Below are positions 1-4,899 of a stretch of 6,798 nucleotides of DNA, piece by piece. Location: the NCBI GenBank assembly GCA_001303885.1, contig LJUE01000131.1, forward strand, positions 1 through 6,798, written 5' to 3'. A model generated the notes under the pieces. It was not told where the DNA came from and did not search any database. It worked only from the letters and a program-made list of their open reading frames with translations. The translations under genes and the position numbers were made by a program. This DNA is from Planctomycetes bacterium SM23_32 (GTDB lineage Bacteria > Planctomycetota > Brocadiia > SM23-32). The stretch's first letter is position 1, and each line of letters begins with the position of its first letter.

Positions 1-756
1 GTGCTCACTGGCGTCGGGCCTGGCGCGGAGGGCGTCGTCGTCTCGACGCTCGACTTCGACGCCTGGCTCGTGCCCCTGCCGCCGGCGGGGGAGGAACTGA
101 CCGTCAGGCTGCCCGAGCCGGCGCGACTGATCGTCACGTGCGACATCCCCGGCGACGTGCCCGAGCCGCAGGTGCGGCTCGAACTGAAGACCTGGGAGAT
201 GGAGGGTTGGCGGAACGTGGTCGGGAGCGTGCGGAACGTGACCGTGCCGAACGGCGGCAAGACGACGGTCAAGGGCCTCAGCCCCGGCCTCTACGACGTG
301 GCGCGGATGAAGCAGATGCGGCTCGGCGACCGCGGCCATGGGGCCATCCTGGAGCGTTGCGACGTGACGCTTGAGGCGGGCGAGGCGGCGGGCGCCGAGT
401 TCGCCCGGACGGTGGGACAGCGCATCAGCGGCGAGGTGACGGGGCTGGAAGGCACGGGCGCGCCCGGCGCGTTCGTCTTCGTCAGGGAACCGGGGCCCGA
501 CGAAAAGCGCTTCACCACGTTCGACGCGACGACGTGCGAGGTTGGCGGCCGGTTCCAGACGGCCCTGGTTGAACCGGGCTCTTACACGGTGGTGGCAGAA
601 GCCTACAAGCCGCATGCGACGGGCGAGCTGCGCTACCTGGGCCGGCAGCTTTCCGACTTCGTCGGCACCGCGCAGGTGACTGTGACGGAGGACGGTCCCG
701 CGCCGCACGTGCGCATCGAGATGGGCCCGCGGACCGAGAAGCAGTCGCACGGGTAG
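1..756 (+). CDS. Carboxypeptidase-regulatory-like (beta-sandwich) repeat protein, 5' partial
   Basis: The reading frame is open from the first base to a TAG at 754-756, giving 251 visible residues. The GTG at position 1 is probably an internal valine, because no ribosome site can be seen and the protein begins in mid-domain. Two units resemble carboxypeptidase-regulatory-like or prealbumin-like beta domains. One covers about residues 39-103 and ends in the loop KGLSPGLYDV. The other covers about 139-202, beginning GQRISGEV and ending VEPGSYTVVAEAY. The 'PG-x-Y-x-V' turn is the hallmark of this fold. No catalytic residues, membrane segment or sorting signal is seen in the visible part. Such repeats usually sit in large surface or periplasmic proteins, or follow a membrane anchor, so this is probably the tail of a longer protein. 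Its specific role is unknown. It ends 4 bp before the convergent transporter gene. Confidence 0.72.
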   Translation: MLTGVGPGAEGVVVSTLDFDAWLVPLPPAGEELTVRLPEPARLIVTCDIPGDVPEPQVRLELKTWEMEGWRNVVGSVRNVTVPNGGKTTVKGLSPGLYDVARMKQMRLGDRGHGAILERCDVTLEAGEAAGAEFARTVGQRISGEVTGLEGTGAPGAFVFVREPGPDEKRFTTFDATTCEVGGRFQTALVEPGSYTVVAEAYKPHATGELRYLGRQLSDFVGTAQVTVTEDGPAPHVRIEMGPRTEKQSHG

Positions 757-760
757 CGCT

Positions 761-1639
761 TCACCCCAGCAGTGCCACCAGCACGAGCCCGCCGACGATG
801 GCCGCCGTGGCCGGCAGTCGCACCGCCAGGCCCCTCTCCCTGTAGATGCGGAATGCCGCCACCACGCCGATGACGATGCTGAACTGCCGGAACGCGAGCA
901 GGTAGCCGGTCTGCGGCGCCATCTGGTAGGCCCAGAGCACCAGCAGGTAGCACACGAACCCCATCGCCGCCCCCACGGCCGGCCAGCCCCAGCCGACCTC
1001 CCTGCCCCCTTCTTCCCGCAGCCGGCCGACCAGCGCCATTATGCCCAGGTAGCTGACGCAGGAGAGGATGTGGAACCAGCCGCAGTAGACGGCCGCGCTC
1101 GCCGGGCCGCGGCTCATGGCCTCTGCGGCCACCTTGTCGAACGTGGTGAACCCCGCGATGGTGGCCGCCGTCAGGACGATCCAGAGGATGTCGCGCGCGT
1201 GGTAGCGTCGCCACGTGAAGCCGCGATACGAGCTCTGCGGCGCCAGCATGCAGCCGGCCACGACCAGGGCCATGCCGAGCCATCCCGCCGTGTTCGGCGG
1301 CCGCCCGCGCGCCACGTCAATGCTGGCCACCATCAGCACGGGCAGCGCCCGCGCCACGGGGTAGACCACGGTGAAGTCGGAGGAGCCGTAGGCAAGCCCG
1401 AGGAACCAGTAGTAGGCCCCCGTGATGGCCCCCGAGGCCGCCACGCAGGCCCACGCCCTGGGCGGGAAGGAGTGGGGGAAGAGCCCGGCGAGGCCGATGG
1501 CCAGGGCGCCGACGGGCACGGTGAGGATGAGCATGTGGCGCAGGAAGACCAGCTCGCGCCGCCGCCGACGCAGCAGCAGGTTCCATCCCGCGTGCAGGAA
1601 GCAGGAGGCGAGGATCAGCAGGACGGGCAGCAGCGGCAT
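761..1639 (-). CDS. EamA-family (drug/metabolite transporter superfamily) membrane transporter
   Basis: This is a complete 292-residue protein, the usual length for two EamA repeats with ten membrane helices. The N-terminal helix ends in HAGWN (16-20), a common EamA signature, followed by a five-arginine cluster (24-28) that should stay in the cytoplasm. The first repeat carries YPVARALPVLM (93-103), matching the helix-4 'YP-x-AR' motif. The second repeat includes FDKVAAEAM (167-175) and AYQMAPQTGYLLAFRQ (237-252), and it ends in a hydrophobic helix (273-291). Members of this superfamily export or import small metabolites by proton-coupled or facilitated transport. The substrate cannot be told from sequence. 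The ATG at 1637-1639 puts helix 1 at the very N-terminus, as expected. Its ribosome site is poor, with only a G-rich stretch upstream. A perfect TATAAT lies about 39 bp upstream. The gene probably stands alone, since it is divergent from the ATPase and convergent with the gene on its left. Confidence 0.88.
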   Translation of the reverse strand: MPLLPVLLILASCFLHAGWNLLLRRRRRELVFLRHMLILTVPVGALAIGLAGLFPHSFPPRAWACVAASGAITGAYYWFLGLAYGSSDFTVVYPVARALPVLMVASIDVARGRPPNTAGWLGMALVVAGCMLAPQSSYRGFTWRRYHARDILWIVLTAATIAGFTTFDKVAAEAMSRGPASAAVYCGWFHILSCVSYLGIMALVGRLREEGGREVGWGWPAVGAAMGFVCYLLVLWAYQMAPQTGYLLAFRQFSIVIGVVAAFRIYRERGLAVRLPATAAIVGGLVLVALLG

Positions 1640-1677
1640 GCCGGGGCCCCGACAGGGCTTAAGGACGCAGGGCGCCC

Positions 1678-1683
1678 ATTATA
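1678..1683 (-). promoter_or_regulatory. Probable -10 box of the EamA transporter promoter
   Basis: Read on the minus strand, these bases are a perfect TATAAT in otherwise very GC-rich DNA. A start site about 7 bp downstream would leave a leader of roughly 32 nt before the ATG at 1639. No convincing -35 hexamer lies 16-18 bp upstream, where the sequence is CGCCGG-like. The promoter may therefore be weak, activator-dependent, or read by another sigma factor. Confidence 0.45.
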
Positions 1684-1689
1684 GCCGGC

Positions 1690-1704
1690 CCGGCCTGTGG
1701 CCGG
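1690..1704. repeat. Short GC inverted repeat between the two divergent promoters
   Basis: CCGGCC at 1690-1695 and GGCCGG at 1699-1704 form a perfect 6-bp inverted repeat around a 3-bp centre. It lies just upstream of the minus-strand -10 box, over that promoter's expected -35 region, and 15 bp before the plus-strand -35 box. A regulator bound here could affect both genes. In DNA of this composition such a palindrome can also arise by chance, so the call is tentative. Confidence 0.2.
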
Positions 1705-1719
1705 CGAGCCGGGGCATGG

Positions 1720-1748
1720 TTGAAAACGCCCGGCCCGGTTCCTACGAT
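1720..1748 (+). promoter_or_regulatory. Probable sigma-70-type promoter of the P-type ATPase gene
   Basis: TTGAAA at 1720-1725 (five of six to TTGACA) and TACGAT at 1743-1748 (four of six to TATAAT) are separated by exactly 17 bp, the ideal spacing. Transcription would start near 1755, giving a leader of about 60 nt to the ATG at 1816. The in-frame TTG at 1720, which would add 32 residues to the ATPase, lies inside the -35 box. This argues that it is not the real start codon. Confidence 0.5.
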
Positions 1749-1803
1749 GGCGACGGGGGCTGAAGGCCCGGGCGCCGTCGTGCGCGGCGGGCCGACGAAG
1801 GGC

Positions 1804-1810
1804 GAGGAGG
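1804..1810 (+). promoter_or_regulatory. Ribosome binding site deciding the ATPase start
   Basis: GAGGAGG at 1804-1810 is a strong Shine-Dalgarno match, five bases before the ATG at 1816. The alternative in-frame TTG at 1720 has no comparable site. This fixes the start at 1816 and places residue 1 shortly before the usual N-terminal cation-ATPase domain. Confidence 0.75.
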
Positions 1811-1815
1811 AGCGC

Positions 1816-4632
1816 ATGCCGGAAAGCGGCGAATACTACCGCATGACCGTGCGCGAGGCCCTGGAGGCGCTCGGCACGAGCGAGAAGGGCCTCCCCCGCA
1901 AGGAGGCCGGGCGGCGCCTGGCCGAGCACGGTCCGAACGAGCTTCAGGCCGGCGTCCGCGTGCCGAAGTGGCTGATGTTCCTGAAGCAGTTCAAGGAAGT
2001 GCTCGTGATGGTGCTCATCGTGGCGGGCGTCGTCTCCTACGGCATCGGCATCATCCAGGGCTCCATGTCGAACATCCGCGACGGGAGCGTGATGTTCGTC
2101 ATCGTCGTCATCAACGCCGTCATCGGGTTCGTCCAGCAATACAAGGCGGAGCGGATCCTGGAACGGCTGCGGGACCTGATCAAGTCGCCGGCGCGGGTGG
2201 TCACCGACGGGGAGCTGGTGGAGGTGCCGCAGCGAGAGCTGGTGCCGGGCGACGTGATCCAGCTCGAAGAGGGCGACAAGATACCGGCCGACGTCCGCGT
2301 CATCGAGTCGTTCAACCTGCGCACCAACGACTTCTCGCTCACCGGCGAGTCCATGCCCCAGGACAAGAGCAGCAACGCCATCCGCAAGCAGGTCCCCCTG
2401 GCGGACCGCGACAACATGGCCTACGTCGGCACCACGGTGGCCAGCGGCAACGCGCAGGGCGTGGTGACCGCCACGGGCATGGCGACCGAGCTGGGCAAGA
2501 TAGCCGACATGACCCAGGAGACGGCCGAGACCAAGTCGCCGCTTCAGCGCGAGCTGGAGGTGCTCGCCTACCGGCTGACGGCCATCGTGGTGGTCATCAG
2601 CGCGGCCCTCTTCGTAGTGGCGCTCTGGCAGGGCTTCAGCTTCGTGATGAGCATGACGTATGCGCTGGTGGTGGCGGTGGCCTGCGTGCCGCAGGCCCTG
2701 CCGGCCCAGGTGACCGTGGCCCTCTCGACGGCGAGCAAGCGCCGGGCCGACCGCAAGGCTGTGGTGAAGAACTTGCCGTCGGTCGAGACGCTTGGCTCGA
2801 CCACTGTGATCAGCACCGACAAGACCGGCACGCTGACCAAGAACGAGATGACGGTCCGGCGCGTCTGGTTCAACGCCAAGGAGTATGAGGCCACGGGCAT
2901 CGGCTACGAGCCGGAAGGCGACCTGCTCGGGCCGGACGGCAAGCCCCTCGACCGGGAGCAGATAGACGAGATCGAGATCATGATGGACGCCGCCACGATG
3001 GCCTCCAACGCGGAGATCCACGCTCCCGACGACGAGCACCCGGGCTGGTACCCGGTGGGCGATCCGACGGAGGCGGCCCTCATCACGCTCTCCACGAAGC
3101 TGGGCACCCGCTCGCCGACCGAGGACGAGGAGAACCCCGAGCTGCACGAGTTCCCCTTCGACGCCGAGCGCAAGCGCATGAGCTCGGTTCGCCAGTTCGG
3201 CGAGCGCGAGGTGCTCACCATGAAGGGCGCCACCGAGGGCGTGCTTTCAATCAGCAAGTCCATCTACCGCGACGGCGAGGCGGTGGCGATCACCGAGGAG
3301 GACAAGGAGCAGGTCCGCTCGGCCAACGAGCGTTACAGCGAGCAGGCGATGCGCGTGCTGGCCATCGCCTACCGCCCCCTGGAGCCGAACGGCGAGGACT
3401 ACGTGCTGGAGGAGGTGGAGAAGGACGTCATCTTCCTGGGTCTGATGGGGATGATAGACCCGCCGAAGGAGGGCGTGCGCGAGGCGGTGCAGATGACGCA
3501 CGACGCGCAGATTCGCACGTTCATCATGACCGGCGACCACGCGCGCACGGCGCAGGCGGTGGGGCGGGAGATCGGCCTGAGCGGCACGCGCAGGGACTCG
3601 CCCGTCATCACCGGCCAGCAGATGAAAGAGATGAGCGACCCGCAGCTTACCGAGGTCATGGAGACCTATGAGTCGCTGATCTTCTCCCGCGTAGACCCGG
3701 CCGACAAGCTGCGCATCGTCAAGCTGCTGGAAGGGCAAGGCGAGATCGTGGCCGTCACCGGCGACGGCGTCAACGACGCGCCGGCCCTCAAGCGCGCCCA
3801 CATCGGCGTGGCGATGGGGCAGACGGGCACGGACGTGGCGAAAGAGGCCGCTGAGCTGGTGCTGCTCGACGACAGCTTCCCCACGCTCGTGCACGCCGTG
3901 CAGGAGGGGCGCACCATCTACGACAACCTGCGCAAGACCGTGTTGGCCTCCATGACTTCCAACGGGGCCGAGCTGGCCCTAGTGTTGCTCGGCCTGGCCG
4001 GCGTGGCGCTGAAGAACTGGGCCATTCCCATCCTTGCCATCCAGATACTGGCCGTTGACCTGCTGGCCGAGATCATGCCGCTGACCTTCCTCGCCTTCGA
4101 TCCGCCGTCCGACGACCTGATGCGCCGTCCGCCTCGCAGCCAGACCGAGCACATCCTCAACCTGCCCAGCTCGGCGGAGGTCATCTTCCTGGGGCTGCTG
4201 ATCGGCGTGCTCGGCTTCGCCAACTTCGGCCTCTACATGCTGCGCAACGATGTGGAGCTGACCGTGGACGCCGTGACCGGCGGCCCGGCGGCCGCGCACT
4301 ACGCCAGGGCCACCACGCTCGCCTACCTGACCATCGCCTACTGCCAGTTCGTCAACATCATGTCGCGCCGCACCGATGACGCCACGCTGTTCCGCCGGGA
4401 CTTCTTCACGAACAGGATACTGCTCGGCTCGATTGTGGCCTCGATCGGCATGGTGTTCGTCGGGGTCTACGGGCCTTACGTCAGCAGGTTCCTCGCCTTC
4501 GCCGGTCCGTCCCTGACGGACTGGCTCTACGTGTGGGGGGCGGCTCTGGTGTTTCTGGGCGCCTGGGAGGTCCTCAAGCTGCTCAAGCGCACCCGCCGCG
4601 CCCGGCGGCGGCGGCCCGGCCGAGCGACCTGA
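1816..4632 (+). CDS. P2-like cation-transporting P-type ATPase with atypical ion-site residues
   Basis: This complete 938-residue ion pump has all P-type ATPase landmarks. An N-terminal cation-ATPase domain covers about residues 8-45. The actuator TGES is at 176-179, the phosphorylated aspartate is D335 in DKTGTLT, the nucleotide-site KGA is at 470-472, TGDH at 572-575, and the hinge GDGVNDA at 649-655. Ten membrane helices are visible: M1 ~61-80, M2 ~89-107, M3 ~254-275, M4 ~278-303, M5 ~714-733, M6 ~736-758, M7 ~789-810, M8 ~831-850, M9 ~868-888 and M10 ~902-924. A very basic tail follows. Length and layout match the calcium/sodium-type P2 ATPases of the inner membrane. The ion-site residues differ from SERCA. 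M4 reads VPQALP, so Gln293 replaces the usual glutamate. M5 keeps Asn716 and Glu719. M6 has Asp748, Ala751 and Glu752, and M8 has Gln844. The ion is therefore uncertain: calcium, sodium, potassium or protons are all possible. No accessory subunit gene is adjacent. ATG 1816 was chosen for its strong ribosome site. Confidence 0.95.
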   Translation: MPESGEYYRMTVREALEALGTSEKGLPRKEAGRRLAEHGPNELQAGVRVPKWLMFLKQFKEVLVMVLIVAGVVSYGIGIIQGSMSNIRDGSVMFVIVVINAVIGFVQQYKAERILERLRDLIKSPARVVTDGELVEVPQRELVPGDVIQLEEGDKIPADVRVIESFNLRTNDFSLTGESMPQDKSSNAIRKQVPLADRDNMAYVGTTVASGNAQGVVTATGMATELGKIADMTQETAETKSPLQRELEVLAYRLTAIVVVISAALFVVALWQGFSFVMSMTYALVVAVACVPQALPAQVTVALSTASKRRADRKAVVKNLPSVETLGSTTVISTDKTGTLTKNEMTVRRVWFNAKEYEATGIGYEPEGDLLGPDGKPLDREQIDEIEIMMDAATMASNAEIHAPDDEHPGWYPVGDPTEAALITLSTKLGTRSPTEDEENPELHEFPFDAERKRMSSVRQFGEREVLTMKGATEGVLSISKSIYRDGEAVAITEEDKEQVRSANERYSEQAMRVLAIAYRPLEPNGEDYVLEEVEKDVIFLGLMGMIDPPKEGVREAVQMTHDAQIRTFIMTGDHARTAQAVGREIGLSGTRRDSPVITGQQMKEMSDPQLTEVMETYESLIFSRVDPADKLRIVKLLEGQGEIVAVTGDGVNDAPALKRAHIGVAMGQTGTDVAKEAAELVLLDDSFPTLVHAVQEGRTIYDNLRKTVLASMTSNGAELALVLLGLAGVALKNWAIPILAIQILAVDLLAEIMPLTFLAFDPPSDDLMRRPPRSQTEHILNLPSSAEVIFLGLLIGVLGFANFGLYMLRNDVELTVDAVTGGPAAAHYARATTLAYLTIAYCQFVNIMSRRTDDATLFRRDFFTNRILLGSIVASIGMVFVGVYGPYVSRFLAFAGPSLTDWLYVWGAALVFLGAWEVLKLLKRTRRARRRRPGRAT

Positions 4633-4653
4633 AGGCGACCGGAGGGACCGAAC

Positions 4654-4776
4654 GTGGACAGGCTGGCCGTCAGCCCGTGCGGCAATCCCGAGATGACGCT
4701 CGACGAGGCGCTCGCCGCTTACACCCGGTCAGACGTTGTCGTCTCCGGGGGCAAGCCCATCCCGGCCAACGGGTAA
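4654..4776 (+). pseudogene. Remnant of a sugar-phosphate isomerase/epimerase-like gene (N-terminal fragment)
   Basis: A GTG at 4654, preceded by GGAGGG (4641-4646) at 7-base spacing, opens a 40-codon frame ending in TAA at 4774, with an in-frame TAG next (4777-4779). It begins 21 bp after the ATPase stop, so it was probably co-transcribed with it. The first ~23 residues (MDRLAVSPCGNPEMTLDEAL, then AAY) resemble, from memory of the family, the start of sugar-phosphate isomerase/epimerase TIM-barrel proteins of planctomycete-type bacteria. There 'SPC-x-x-P' is followed by 'LxEAL-x-AY'. The expected continuation, a glycine-aromatic turn and the next beta strand, is missing in all three forward frames. 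Instead the tail reads SDVVVSGGKPIPANG. The simplest reading is an internal deletion that left a truncated gene. Alternatives are a genuine small protein or a chance frame. Confidence 0.5.
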
Positions 4777-4785
4777 TAGAAGTGC

Positions 4786-4806
4786 CTGCCCGGCGGCCTC
4801 GGGCAG
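4786..4806. terminator. GC-rich hairpin in the convergent intergenic region, possible transcription end
   Basis: CTGCCCG at 4786-4792 pairs perfectly with CGGGCAG at 4800-4806 around a 7-base loop. It sits between the convergent ATPase-side and DUF6259 genes, where transcripts from both should end. No run of T follows on either strand; the minus strand has only CACTTCTATTA a few bases on. It is therefore not a canonical intrinsic terminator, and may act as a 3' end stabiliser or pause. Confidence 0.33.
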
Positions 4807-4811
4807 CCGGC

Positions 4812-4853
4812 GTACCCATCATGGGCACGGTTGCACCCATACCGGGTACGGTT
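4812..4853. repeat. Two abutting 21-bp imperfect direct repeats, each a small hairpin
   Basis: Unit 1 is 4812-4832 and unit 2 is 4833-4853, directly adjacent and identical at 16 of 21 positions. Both read, in degenerate form, G-[TC]-ACCCAT then four variable or semi-conserved bases, then GGG-[CT]-ACGGTT. Each unit holds an inverted repeat. On the minus strand the first-transcribed copy pairs GTACCC with GGGTGC, and the other pairs GTGCCCA with TGGGTAC; all mismatches are G-U wobbles, so both stems fold as RNA. The pair begins about 47 bases after the stop codon of the minus-strand DUF6259 gene and could mark the end of its transcript or bind a protein. No third copy is visible. Confidence 0.5.
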
Positions 4854-4899
4854 CGTCAAACCGAATAGCCGCCGGCCCACGACAACACGGAAGCCAGTC

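Noticed and set aside
1968..2888. A 306-codon plus-strand frame shifted relative to the ATPase
   Set aside because: It is dominated by Arg, Gly and Ala with no recognisable motif, and the overlapping frame carries TGES and DKTGTLT.
1615..3147. A 510-codon open frame on the minus strand opposite the ATPase N-terminal half
   Set aside because: It is rich in Arg, His, Leu and Gly with no domain pattern, overlaps a clear ATPase gene and the EamA start, and is the usual product of high GC on the opposite strand.
3247..3894. A 215-codon minus-strand open frame opposite the ATPase catalytic core
   Set aside because: It lies wholly inside the conserved ATPase coding sequence, and its composition (His, Arg, Val, Leu) is that of a mirror frame.
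4812..4853. A CRISPR array
   Set aside because: The two 21-bp units abut without spacers, there are only two, and no cas gene is present.
4533..4868. A 111-codon plus-strand frame spanning the ATPase end and the intergenic region
   Set aside because: It starts inside the ATPase in another frame, has low-complexity basic composition and no ribosome site. The 40-codon frame at 4654 is better supported.
4774..4899. A small RNA gene or riboswitch in the hairpin-rich intergenic region
   Set aside because: Neither strand shows a convincing promoter and T-rich terminator pair, and the position after two convergent genes fits 3'-end structures better.
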